Assembly: GCA_964484325.1 (NCBI GenBank)
Contig: CAZAEE010000001.1
Coordinates: 1 to 64,000 of the forward strand
Source of the DNA: CAYLXX01 sp964484325
GTDB lineage: Bacteria > Patescibacteriota > Microgenomatia > UBA1406 > GWC2-37-13
Direction: 5' to 3'
Length of the DNA: 64,000 nt
This document shows, piece by piece, positions 25,794 to 34,742 of this stretch (within the stretch, counting starts at the first letter, position 1; the number at the start of each line of letters is the position of its first letter). The notes below the pieces were generated by a model. It made no database searches. It was not told the DNA's origin and saw only the letters and a program-made list of their open reading frames with translations. Both the position numbers and the translations under genes were made by a program.

Positions 25794-26795
25794 ATGGCTT
25801 TAGACGAACGGCACACTCGTGAAAAAACGTATCAGGAAATACATCATCCAATTTTGAAGTTTCTGTCAGTAGGACTTCTTGGGTTAGCTACAGTTACAGG
25901 TACGTATGGTGCTTACTATATTGAGCCTTACTTACCAGTAATCACTACTCCCTATCAATCAGAGGTTTCCCAAAATCAGAAGACTCGTTACTCACCATAT
26001 ACCTTATGGCTTAATATGGGTGATAGTTATAACACGTCATTTTCTGAGGAAACATTTTCGTATTACGGGGAGACAGCTGAAGAAGAGTTTGTCGAGGATA
26101 TGAACACGCAGCACGGTGCCCATATGCAGTACCGAACCTATGCCCAGGTAGGCGCAACAAGCGCTGGGCTGGTTGATCAATTGGATAAAGCTCAACAAAC
26201 AGGTGACTTGGAATCTGAGTTACCTACAGTAATAAGCGTGCATAGCGGCGGAAATACAATATTGAATAATTTTATCGATAATTTAAGTGATGATGAAATA
26301 CAGTCTCTTCGGGATAATCCATTTCCAAAACGAGAATATTTGGAAAAAGTTGTTAATTTAGACCAACAAGGTGAAAATCAACACACGAATGATACCTATG
26401 CTTTCCTTGAAAAAGCTGAAAAGGCGAGCGTTACCAATCCTCATCTACAGGAAGTAGAGTTCAAGGAGTTGGTTAATTTAGCCAATGTTAATCACTTATA
26501 TGTCAGCAAAATGGGTTTTCATATACCTTTTTTGCATGAAAATGAAGATATAAGCGACAAAACCCGTATAAAACAACTTCTGAGTTATCTATCTCAAAGC
26601 GTGAATGAAGGAACGCATCGAGCTGTTAATAAATTTCTTCAGATCAAGCGACATATTAAAGTTAGTTTCTTCTCATACGCAATTTCTCCAGATGATCTAA
26701 CAGGTATTCATTTGAACAAAAAAGGACGTCAATCACTTCTTCAACAAAAAGAAGCCACTGTAGACTATAGTTCTCTTTTAACTACCTTACATTAA
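25794..26795 (+). CDS. SGNH/GDSL-type hydrolase, membrane anchored
   Basis: 333 residues. One membrane helix at ~22-45, then LNMGDSYNTSF with the GDS nucleophile motif near residue 78, SVHSGGNT (block III Asn-type motif) near 150, and DLTGIHLNKKG near the end, giving the Asp-x-x-His pair. This is an extracytoplasmic SGNH esterase/lipase or a polysaccharide O-acetyl esterase/transferase; the substrate is unknown. It ends one base from the convergent dockerin gene. Confidence 0.72.
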   Translation: MALDERHTREKTYQEIHHPILKFLSVGLLGLATVTGTYGAYYIEPYLPVITTPYQSEVSQNQKTRYSPYTLWLNMGDSYNTSFSEETFSYYGETAEEEFVEDMNTQHGAHMQYRTYAQVGATSAGLVDQLDKAQQTGDLESELPTVISVHSGGNTILNNFIDNLSDDEIQSLRDNPFPKREYLEKVVNLDQQGENQHTNDTYAFLEKAEKASVTNPHLQEVEFKELVNLANVNHLYVSKMGFHIPFLHENEDISDKTRIKQLLSYLSQSVNEGTHRAVNKFLQIKRHIKVSFFSYAISPDDLTGIHLNKKGRQSLLQQKEATVDYSSLLTTLH

Positions 26796-29441
26796 TTATT
26801 GTGAAGCTGGATAGTTTAGTACTCCGTTATTTTTATCGATTGTGTAGGTCGCCGAACCGTCTGAAGATGTACTCGGTTGACTCGCTGATCCGGAACCTAT
26901 GTTGGCTCCTCCTCTGAAACGAGCTGGAGTAGGTGTTCTTGTCGGTACTGGGTTATAGATGCTGAGACAGTTTCGAGCAAGGTTGGAATCTTGAATGGTG
27001 ACGCGACCATCATGGTTCAAATCCTGATTACAACCAGTGCAGCTGAGACCGATATTTGAGCCAATAGAGTTAAGATCGCTTACAGTCACCTGGTTTGTCG
27101 GTGCAGTTATTGAAGCTGCTTGAGCACATACTGCAGTAAACGTCGGTGTTGGAATAACTGTTGGTGTTGGAGAAGCAGCAGGTGGTCTGGTAGGCGTTGG
27201 GGTATCGTTAGGAGATGAACAGTAATTAGGTATCGCACACTCATTGAAAGTCCCATTAAGACCGGTGAACGTAGTTAACAATTGATCATCTTTATCATGA
27301 GCAGCTGTTTGGCCATCATTGACTACCATCACTGCAATATAAACTGGCATATGGTACATCATCGTAGGATCATCTGTTGTTGTTAGACGTATTACTCCCA
27401 CTGTGCCGTCATTTCCGTCATCTTGACCTCGGGCAGCTATACAAGTTGGACTATTACAATCGGTTCGCAATCGAGAAAAATCTGCCGTAATAGTGAGTGG
27501 TGTTAAAACAGTTGAGTCCAGTGTCGCTGCATGCGCCGGTGAATCACTTAACGTTCCATTCGCTGAAGAAATTCTCAACCAATCATTTACTGTATTCCCA
27601 TCTATATCATGGTCATTGGAATCCATATAAAGATCTGCATGCCAACTAACAGCTCCAGCTGCACCTGAACTGAAAAGTGTTGTCGAAACAGTTTCTGTAT
27701 TATTTGGATTAGCTGGATCATGATGAATACGGAAATTGTTTGAAGTGGCACTTAACATAACTGGTGGATTTGTGGTTGGTGGGTTGCCAATTGCTCTTGA
27801 TTGAGTAAACTCAACCTCAAGCTCAACTTGAGTAACTGTAATATTATTGTTGCCGTTAAAGGTAATAGTATTTCCACCTTGATGAAGTGTAGCTATTTCA
27901 GCTGAAGTTAAATCATGACGAATGAGTACTGTGGCTGGATCTGGTTCATATTCACTATTGTCAAAGTACGGTTGGGTAAAAGCAACTCCATTTATATCTC
28001 CAGAATAACTTGCTGCCTGTCCTCTAGTAACGCTAAAGATTAACCGTCCTCCTCGTATGCTGCCACCCGTTTGCATATCTTGCTGAGAAATATTTACTGG
28101 GACTGTGGCGTGATTTGACACAAAGTTTAGTTGAGCACAATGCCTGATACCACCATTTTGGTATGAATGAATATCATAATTAACAACATTGGTGCAGTTG
28201 GGCTGAATATAAGTTCTCATGAACGGGCTTGTACTACCAGATGGCCCATCGTATTGAATAGTATCCCAGTGAACAAGTTGATTTGGTATCTGGAAATCAT
28301 TGTTACGTGAAGTATAAAAATGTCTGTGGGCGAGCGTCCAGAAGCCTTTAGTGAAACCGAAGTTCATCCAAACTGTTTCATCTACTAGTACGCCATTTAT
28401 ATACATTTGTGCCTTGTTAGGAGTACCTGGGTGACCAGTAGGATCATCAATGATTTTAAGTACTACTGGCATACGCACATTAACGCCAGTTGCTTGCCGT
28501 AGAGTCCCCTCGACTGTGTATGCATCAGCTGGATTACTCTGGGTTGTATTAACTGTGATTAAAGGTCTATTCATATTAACGTTTGTGATGATCCCTTGCG
28601 TACCAGTTGTATTTTCAGGTTTAGCGATAGAGAATGTGATACCGTGTTGGAATTCTTGACCACCACCTGATCCGAGTGCACGCCCTGATCCAGGAATCTC
28701 TTTCGTCAGATGAATCTCCCACCAAACGCCTTGATTCTGGTTTTGTACTGGTGCCATATCAACCTCTGTCTGAAATGTACCAACACGATTAGTGAAATCA
28801 AATGGTACTCTTGGACGTACTGTTAGCTCACTCCTTTGGGTTCCTCCAAGCATTTCTGTATGAAAATGCTTCTCATTAGGCATAAACATCATACGCTCTT
28901 CATGAAGTGTATCCGGCTGATTGCCGTCATTGGCTAAATTACGAACATCTAAATAGTCTGACTTCACTTCCATTGGTGACGTATCCATGAAGTTTTCAAA
29001 AAAAGCCGCGTTCGTTATCGGTGGCTGCAATCGGGTTGACTGACTATTAGTTAAATACAGCTCCTTTTGGCCGTCGCTTGTTCGAATACCTTCAATTCTG
29101 ATTGTATATTGATGATCACCTTGAAGACCGTTCGCATCAGCGACTGTAGCTGTATTTCCGAGTACTTTCGTACTGACAATCGTGTTTCCATCCCAAACGC
29201 TAAATATTTGTTTCGAATAGGAAGCAGTCGGCGCCGGCCAGTTGGCACGAATTGTTGAGTCAAGTCCTTTCAGTTGAAGTGGAGAAGTCGGATTGGGGGT
29301 AATATCGGCTGATTGAGCGTTCGTTCTTTGATGATTTGAAAGCTGAGATGATTTAAAAGTCACCAAGACAACTATCATTAACACCAAAATAAGCAAAATG
29401 CCTGCAAACTTTCTATAAGTACTCCTTGTGTCTTTTTCCAT
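26796..29441 (-). CDS. Large secreted dockerin protein with lyase-like jelly-roll domain
   Basis: 881 residues. N-terminal membrane segment/signal (~12-30), a fibronectin-III-like domain (~48-135), then a concanavalin/jelly-roll domain (~140-400) containing TQRSELTVRP and WWEIHLTKE. RSEL and an x-I-H motif recall jelly-roll polyuronate lyases such as PL7, but the third motif is not clear. Beta-sandwich regions follow to ~740, then Pro-Thr linker, then a dockerin at ~775-830 with one canonical calcium loop (DLNHDGRVTIQD), a degenerate first loop, and a CTGC insertion. After it comes a low-complexity tail. Likely a carbohydrate-active enzyme held by a cohesin. Confidence 0.72.
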   Translation of the reverse strand: MEKDTRSTYRKFAGILLILVLMIVVLVTFKSSQLSNHQRTNAQSADITPNPTSPLQLKGLDSTIRANWPAPTASYSKQIFSVWDGNTIVSTKVLGNTATVADANGLQGDHQYTIRIEGIRTSDGQKELYLTNSQSTRLQPPITNAAFFENFMDTSPMEVKSDYLDVRNLANDGNQPDTLHEERMMFMPNEKHFHTEMLGGTQRSELTVRPRVPFDFTNRVGTFQTEVDMAPVQNQNQGVWWEIHLTKEIPGSGRALGSGGGQEFQHGITFSIAKPENTTGTQGIITNVNMNRPLITVNTTQSNPADAYTVEGTLRQATGVNVRMPVVLKIIDDPTGHPGTPNKAQMYINGVLVDETVWMNFGFTKGFWTLAHRHFYTSRNNDFQIPNQLVHWDTIQYDGPSGSTSPFMRTYIQPNCTNVVNYDIHSYQNGGIRHCAQLNFVSNHATVPVNISQQDMQTGGSIRGGRLIFSVTRGQAASYSGDINGVAFTQPYFDNSEYEPDPATVLIRHDLTSAEIATLHQGGNTITFNGNNNITVTQVELEVEFTQSRAIGNPPTTNPPVMLSATSNNFRIHHDPANPNNTETVSTTLFSSGAAGAVSWHADLYMDSNDHDIDGNTVNDWLRISSANGTLSDSPAHAATLDSTVLTPLTITADFSRLRTDCNSPTCIAARGQDDGNDGTVGVIRLTTTDDPTMMYHMPVYIAVMVVNDGQTAAHDKDDQLLTTFTGLNGTFNECAIPNYCSSPNDTPTPTRPPAASPTPTVIPTPTFTAVCAQAASITAPTNQVTVSDLNSIGSNIGLSCTGCNQDLNHDGRVTIQDSNLARNCLSIYNPVPTRTPTPARFRGGANIGSGSASQPSTSSDGSATYTIDKNNGVLNYPASQ

Positions 29442-29537
29442 TTATAAGATTTAATCAAAATACCATATGCGTTCATGATTTGTCAAGTTACAATTGCTCT
29501 TGCATTTTCTTAAATTATATGTGTATAGTAAAGATAT

Positions 29538-29765
29538 ATGAAAAAAATCAGTCAAATAGCAATTATTGCCTTAATACTTATTGTTCTTGGATTTTCAGTC
29601 TTGGCAGTAAAAGCTCAATCAAATCAGAATGCAATCAAAACGCAGATGCAAACCAAAGAAGGTCGTGAGCAACGTGATATAAGACTCTATCATATAGCTA
29701 AACAGCGTCGTGACAATCTGGTAAAAAGTCGTGCTATGTCTCTTCGAAGTAATTCTCATAAGTAA
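29538..29765 (+). CDS. Small secreted basic protein
   Basis: 75 residues: signal peptide 1-26 (ends VKAQ) and a mature part of ~49 residues rich in Arg, Lys, Gln (KEGREQRDIRLYHIAKQRR). It lies between the two dockerin genes but in the opposite direction. TATAGT at 29524-29529 lies eight bases before the ATG. No family recognised. Confidence 0.6.
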   Translation: MKKISQIAIIALILIVLGFSVLAVKAQSNQNAIKTQMQTKEGREQRDIRLYHIAKQRRDNLVKSRAMSLRSNSHK

Positions 29766-29833
29766 GTTATTTCTCTCATTAATACCTTTTTACTCATGAC
29801 TTTTTCGGAGTCTTAAATTTTGAATAATGAAGA

Positions 29834-32605
29834 TTAGTACTGGCAGTTGAAGTTGTTTCTTACTGCATTAATATCACGAATGTCTACAACTCCATTGACA
29901 ACAACATCTTCTGCACAATTTGTGCAGGCTTTACCAACTAGTTGTTTTACGGCATTGAAGTCTGAAATATCAACAACATGACTATGATCAACATCTGCTC
30001 GTGGATTATTACAGTTTACCGGTGTTGGAGTTGGAGGTGCTGGTCGAGTTGGGGTAGGTGTCGGCGTTGATCCTCCAGTGTTACTTAATATAATTGCTGT
30101 TGCCGTATATGCAGGGAATGAGTGAGTGAATGTATTACCAACAGGCATCGTCTGACCTGTAATAGCATTCACTGAGTTGGTGATAGCTGTTGCTGATGAA
30201 GTATCGATTACAGAACCATTAATACTATCTCCTCCACTATCCTCAGCTGAACGAGTACCTAAATTCAGTGGATCAGGATTATCTAATTCGTAGAATGCAC
30301 CACTCGTCGGCGTGAAGTTTAAATTACTTATGTTCACAGTTGCATTATAGTTATATGCTGAAAGATTGGTTACAATTAACTTCAGTTTATTAGGATCAGT
30401 CGTATCTTTGGATGCCCAGATACTCACTTCTTGATTAGGGGCTGTTGTTGTGGATTGAACGAGTTGATTACCAAACCATTTACCATACATGAGCATCGTA
30501 TAATATGTTGGTCGAATGTGAATATTCCCCTGTGGATGAACATCATCAATTGGATAAACCATTCCATAGTAAGTGCTGTCATATAGATCATACATAGTAT
30601 TTAGATCATATCCACTATAAGCAAGTCTCCCAAGAATATCACTAAACCACAAAGCTGCAACATGATTTCCTTCGATAGGATTAACTCCTGCACCAGCTGC
30701 AGTATTTAATTCAGTGATTCCCATCATTGTATTTGGATGGTTGGAAAGATAAATATTTCTCAACCAGCTTGCACTAACTTCTGCAAATCTTCGTCGATGA
30801 CCCATGAGCCATGAACCATTTGCTGTAGGATCATCTGGGATGGTGTCACCTGGATTCAAATAACAGTTTGTTATAGCAGTATTGTAATTAAATAATGTTT
30901 GAGGAAGCCAACTGTACTCCAAATCACATCCAGTAGTCCCATATCCTTCGTTGCTAGTATACCAATGCCAAGCTAAGAAGTCTATATTGGGAACAGCGTT
31001 AGTATCAGCTCTAAAGTAATCAACATCATTGTAATTAGGAAATGCACTAAAGGTACAATGATCTGGATTCTCAGGACAACCACCAAATCCAGCAGTTGCA
31101 GGACTAACTATTTTAATGGTGGGATCCACGGCTAGAAGGGCTGTTCTGTAGGCGGCAACACGACTAGCAACTTGTAAAGGATTCAAATTTTGTCCATTAG
31201 CACATTCATCATAATTATTTTCGCTTCCTAACTCCCAATATTTAAAGTTGTAATTATGGGTAACGTTCGTGTAAGTAAGCATCTGAGCCCACATCGAGGG
31301 ATTGTTGCTACATATGTTAGCTTGAATCATAACTTCAGTACCTGTAGTCTGCTTGAAACTATATAAAGAATCCATCTGGTCAGCGTTATATATTCTATTG
31401 TTCGTTGACCATTCATCGATCGTATTTGTCGGATCCCAAATATATGCGTTTGCCCAATTTCCACCGGCATATCTGACTAAACCAAGTTTCATCTGTCTCG
31501 ATAACTCACCAAGTTCAGGAATATTCCCAATATATGCATCTCGTTTAATGTTTGCAGCATGCATCCACTGGGCTGCACCTGCTCCCCTCATTAAGGGATT
31601 AAATGCATGAACATTTTGTCCAGCATTAATAGTCATATTCGCAGTTCGTTGAATTGCTGTTAAGTTAATTGTTGAGTTGGGAGCAATTACGTTAGGTGTC
31701 GGCGTAGCTAAGTCATGGATATTGCTAACATGCAAAGTGTAAACAGTGTTATTAATCATGGCTTGTGGCAAAGTTAACGTCACATCTTTACCAGTTGAAG
31801 CTAATGAAGCTTGAGTGGGTGCTCTTCCTGATCCGCCATAATAAGCATCTGAGGTTGAGGTAATTGTGTAATTGGCTGAATTGTTTGCATCAGAACTACT
31901 TATTCTTTCACTGAATGTTACTGTCATGTGACCAAGATCTGAATTTCTGATTGCAGCCAATGTTGGTGGAGCAGTATCAGGTAATTGTGTAAATCTTATA
32001 TTGTCAAACAATACATGATTTCTATTTGTATTATTTTCCTCGCTTCTGAAACTTAATCCTGTAATCTGCGTGCCATCTGCGACATTAAATGCAGTTAATG
32101 GAATACTCACATGTTGCCAAGTTGAGTTAATCTGAACATAATTTGTGATTGGTACATCACTTCCGACTGCTGAATAATGCGTATCATTCAAAGCAACATT
32201 AAAGATCGTCTCAGGATTTGGTGGTACACCATATATATCAAACTCCACATTTGTGTAATTATCGATGTTAAACGTTGCATCATTCTGCTGATGAAGTGTT
32301 GTTGTGCAGAAATGATTTAAATTGATCTCCATTGAATAGGTACCCGTGAAATGAGTCGGATTTTGAAAAGTAATTAAACAACCTGTTCCCTGCTCTGAAT
32401 ACGTGTAATTATTACGTAGAGCATCATCGTAAACGACTAAAGGCGGATTGACTAATGTTGCCGCTCTTCCAGTTAAATCAAATCTGGCATTTTGAATAAA
32501 GCTCGTTATAAGAAAGGTCGCTACTATAAATAGCGCCAAAATAGTTACACCTAAAGAAGTGCTAATTTTTTTAGAAAACATATTTGGAATTTTTTTGTGA
32601 ATCAT
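29834..32605 (-). CDS. Large secreted dockerin-bearing glycoside hydrolase-like protein
   Basis: 923 residues. Signal/membrane segment (~14-35), a carbohydrate-binding-like jelly roll (~55-210), an SbsA/Big-type beta domain (~213-315), then a (beta/alpha)8-type catalytic domain (~320-760). LVRYAGGNWANAYIW, YWELGSENNYD (candidate acid/base Glu) and MGITELNT (candidate nucleophile Glu) fit clan GH-A retaining hydrolases; the family is not assigned. After a TPTPTRP linker the protein ends in a dockerin with two calcium-loop repeats (DVDHSHVVDISD, DVVVNGVVDIRD) around CTNC. Secreted; probably cohesin-bound. Confidence 0.75.
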   Translation of the reverse strand: MIHKKIPNMFSKKISTSLGVTILALFIVATFLITSFIQNARFDLTGRAATLVNPPLVVYDDALRNNYTYSEQGTGCLITFQNPTHFTGTYSMEINLNHFCTTTLHQQNDATFNIDNYTNVEFDIYGVPPNPETIFNVALNDTHYSAVGSDVPITNYVQINSTWQHVSIPLTAFNVADGTQITGLSFRSEENNTNRNHVLFDNIRFTQLPDTAPPTLAAIRNSDLGHMTVTFSERISSSDANNSANYTITSTSDAYYGGSGRAPTQASLASTGKDVTLTLPQAMINNTVYTLHVSNIHDLATPTPNVIAPNSTINLTAIQRTANMTINAGQNVHAFNPLMRGAGAAQWMHAANIKRDAYIGNIPELGELSRQMKLGLVRYAGGNWANAYIWDPTNTIDEWSTNNRIYNADQMDSLYSFKQTTGTEVMIQANICSNNPSMWAQMLTYTNVTHNYNFKYWELGSENNYDECANGQNLNPLQVASRVAAYRTALLAVDPTIKIVSPATAGFGGCPENPDHCTFSAFPNYNDVDYFRADTNAVPNIDFLAWHWYTSNEGYGTTGCDLEYSWLPQTLFNYNTAITNCYLNPGDTIPDDPTANGSWLMGHRRRFAEVSASWLRNIYLSNHPNTMMGITELNTAAGAGVNPIEGNHVAALWFSDILGRLAYSGYDLNTMYDLYDSTYYGMVYPIDDVHPQGNIHIRPTYYTMLMYGKWFGNQLVQSTTTAPNQEVSIWASKDTTDPNKLKLIVTNLSAYNYNATVNISNLNFTPTSGAFYELDNPDPLNLGTRSAEDSGGDSINGSVIDTSSATAITNSVNAITGQTMPVGNTFTHSFPAYTATAIILSNTGGSTPTPTPTRPAPPTPTPVNCNNPRADVDHSHVVDISDFNAVKQLVGKACTNCAEDVVVNGVVDIRDINAVRNNFNCQY

Positions 32606-32684
32606 TCATTTATATTGAACCAGTGTTGCTTATCTAAACAGTATATAAAAATATTCCCATTGTCAAGTGGTGTAATATTTTCTC

Positions 32685-33230
32685 TTAAAATGGATATCCT
32701 TTTAAACCTTGCAATCCCTTTGTTGCCGATATTTCACCGCCGACTGCATCAATATGTGATATCAAAAACCTTATGATAAATCGCGCAAGCGGCCACTCTC
32801 CTAGGCTCCAAATTGACAGATCAACCTTCTTTTCTAACATATCGTTATCAGTTAATTTTGACAAATAAGTGTCAGTTTGTTTTCGTACTTCATCAGAGTA
32901 AACTTTAAATTTTTTTAGATCAATCCTGACTTGTTTTGTCCAAGGTACATAATTTTTTTCCCAGTCAGCATCCATTGCAGGGTGAGGTAAATTCAATCCT
33001 GTTTTATTCTGCCAACCTCGCTCAAGAAGTGTTTTTTCCTTAGTAACAAACATGCTCATCATCATATCTTCAGATACTAGTATGTGAGTATAAAGCGCTG
33101 CAATCGGCAAAGCTTTTCCAGCCGGCTGCCAGTGAGCCACTTCCTCAGTTACTCCCTGCATAATCCCATCGAGCGTTTCATAAGCATCTTTTAATGATTG
33201 TCTAATAATACCGGCAAAATTTATTTTCAT
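32685..33230 (-). CDS. DinB-like four-helix protein
   Basis: 181 residues, soluble, helical. ITHIL-type motif YTHILVSEDMMMSMF near 47-62 and the final RFLISHIDAVGGEIS supply the His residues that bind a metal in the DinB/YfiT family. These are putative thiol-dependent transferases. Family call is from helix pattern and His positions. Confidence 0.7.
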   Translation of the reverse strand: MKINFAGIIRQSLKDAYETLDGIMQGVTEEVAHWQPAGKALPIAALYTHILVSEDMMMSMFVTKEKTLLERGWQNKTGLNLPHPAMDADWEKNYVPWTKQVRIDLKKFKVYSDEVRKQTDTYLSKLTDNDMLEKKVDLSIWSLGEWPLARFIIRFLISHIDAVGGEISATKGLQGLKGYPF

Positions 33231-33303
33231 AAATATCTAAAATGATAATAATACTATTATAGTATGTGGTGACATCAAAAAATAAGGTATAATTGAAAGA
33301 CAC

Positions 33304-33792
33304 ATGTTTGGAGCCATATTCTTGTCACTTCTTACAGTACTTCATATCCATTCTCCCGTTGTGTCAAAAACGAATCAATCAACCATCATACTGAGTCCTA
33401 TTATTACGTCAGCCCCGACTGAAACACCGACTCCAACCACAACACCTTCACCAACTCCCATTCCCAGTTACACGCCTGTACCAACCAACACTCCTATTCC
33501 TTTGCCTGTTAGTAGTTATGAAAGTTTATTTGACCAATTCAGTAATCAATATACTGTCGATAAAAATCTTCTAAAAAAAATTGCCTTGTGCGAATCAGGT
33601 ATCAATCCTTCGAGTAACGGAGGCATATATGCTGGTATGTATCAGTTCGCAGAACGAACTTGGATCAATACACGAAGTCAAATGGGGGCAGACACGAATC
33701 CTGATCTGCGGTTTTCAGCAAAAGACGCCATCGAAACTGCCGCTTTTAAAATCTCTCACGGAGGGATAGGCGCTTGGTCCGGTTGTCTATAG
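33304..33792 (+). CDS. Secreted lysozyme/transglycosylase-like protein
   Basis: 162 residues: signal peptide (~1-20), Thr-Pro linker (TPTPTTTPSPTPIPSYTPVP) to ~65, and a small lysozyme-fold domain (~75-162). KIALCESGINPSS has the catalytic Glu, AGMYQFAERTW the conserved glycine-aromatic block, and HGGIGAWSGC the C-terminal aromatic and Cys, presumably disulfide-bonded to the first Cys. It would cleave peptidoglycan glycan strands. TATAAT at 33288-33293 is ten bases before the ATG. Its last 47 bases overlap the convergent gene. Confidence 0.8.
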   Translation: MFGAIFLSLLTVLHIHSPVVSKTNQSTIILSPIITSAPTETPTPTTTPSPTPIPSYTPVPTNTPIPLPVSSYESLFDQFSNQYTVDKNLLKKIALCESGINPSSNGGIYAGMYQFAERTWINTRSQMGADTNPDLRFSAKDAIETAAFKISHGGIGAWSGCL

Positions 33793-34687
33793 AATCAGGC
33801 AGCTGTTGAAGAAGCCCATTATAAATCTCAACGGATAAATCACGCATATAATCGAGTCGCTTATTAATAAGAGCCATGTTGGTATGTTTTCCCACCGATT
33901 CATACCTTGGTAACCGAAATGTATATCGGCAAATAGGAATGCTTTCAAGTTTCTTACGTATGATCGCCATTTTCCAAACATAGGTATCTGCTTCAGTGAG
34001 ATTGGCAAACGGTGTGTATGTACCTGTTTCGACTATTTCCTGACGGACGACATCATCTAGATAATTAATATAGCCTTTTTTATTACCTGTACTCTGCTCG
34101 GTATATGTTAAATCACGATATAGTTCAACAGTCGCCGGCATGTCGCAATCTGCTCGTAACCCAGGCTTCTGATACTTCCCTGGCCTAGAATGTTTATTTG
34201 GAGCAACATCTTCAGCGCCAATTATCAATTTATTGACATTGATTGTCACATCGGTTCCGCATATTCCTTTATCTCCTTGTTTAAAGATATAGTCTACCCC
34301 TTTCGCATAATCATCACCCACTTTTTTATTTGTGATATCCATTGATGTGGGCGCCAATACTACCTCCAGCCCCTCCCTTTCAAGTACTGGCTTAAACGTA
34401 GCTCTCGTCTTGTCAGCCAATGCTACTTCGGCAACGAGTGTCCGACCCCAATAAAAATACTCCATTTTTTCGTCTTTGGGATTAATGTAATCGTTCAGAT
34501 ACTCAATCATGGCGCTCGTGCGTTCCGCGATCATTATTTCATCAGATTCATGACGTAATTTATCAACATGGTTCCATAAATATATTGGGGTTCTGAGCGA
34601 GTTAGCGTATCGTAATGTGAAGTTTTCGATATTTTCGGAAGGCGGCGGAAGCCTCTCACTTGTGTGAGTAAACCGAATGGCCTCCAT
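33746..34687 (-). CDS. Conserved hypothetical protein, 313 residues
   Basis: Soluble, mixed alpha/beta, no signal peptide or membrane helix. I see no family motif. The 3' end overlaps the convergent lysozyme-like gene by 47 bases, so the two transcripts would be complementary there. Start at ATG 34687. Confidence 0.6.
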   Translation of the reverse strand: MEAIRFTHTSERLPPPSENIENFTLRYANSLRTPIYLWNHVDKLRHESDEIMIAERTSAMIEYLNDYINPKDEKMEYFYWGRTLVAEVALADKTRATFKPVLEREGLEVVLAPTSMDITNKKVGDDYAKGVDYIFKQGDKGICGTDVTINVNKLIIGAEDVAPNKHSRPGKYQKPGLRADCDMPATVELYRDLTYTEQSTGNKKGYINYLDDVVRQEIVETGTYTPFANLTEADTYVWKMAIIRKKLESIPICRYTFRLPRYESVGKHTNMALINKRLDYMRDLSVEIYNGLLQQLPDSIDNRTKRLSLRERF

Positions 34688-34742
34688 GATGATTTGAGTT
34701 TATTGTTTCAAAGGAACTTTTATTTTACAAGTTGATTATTCT

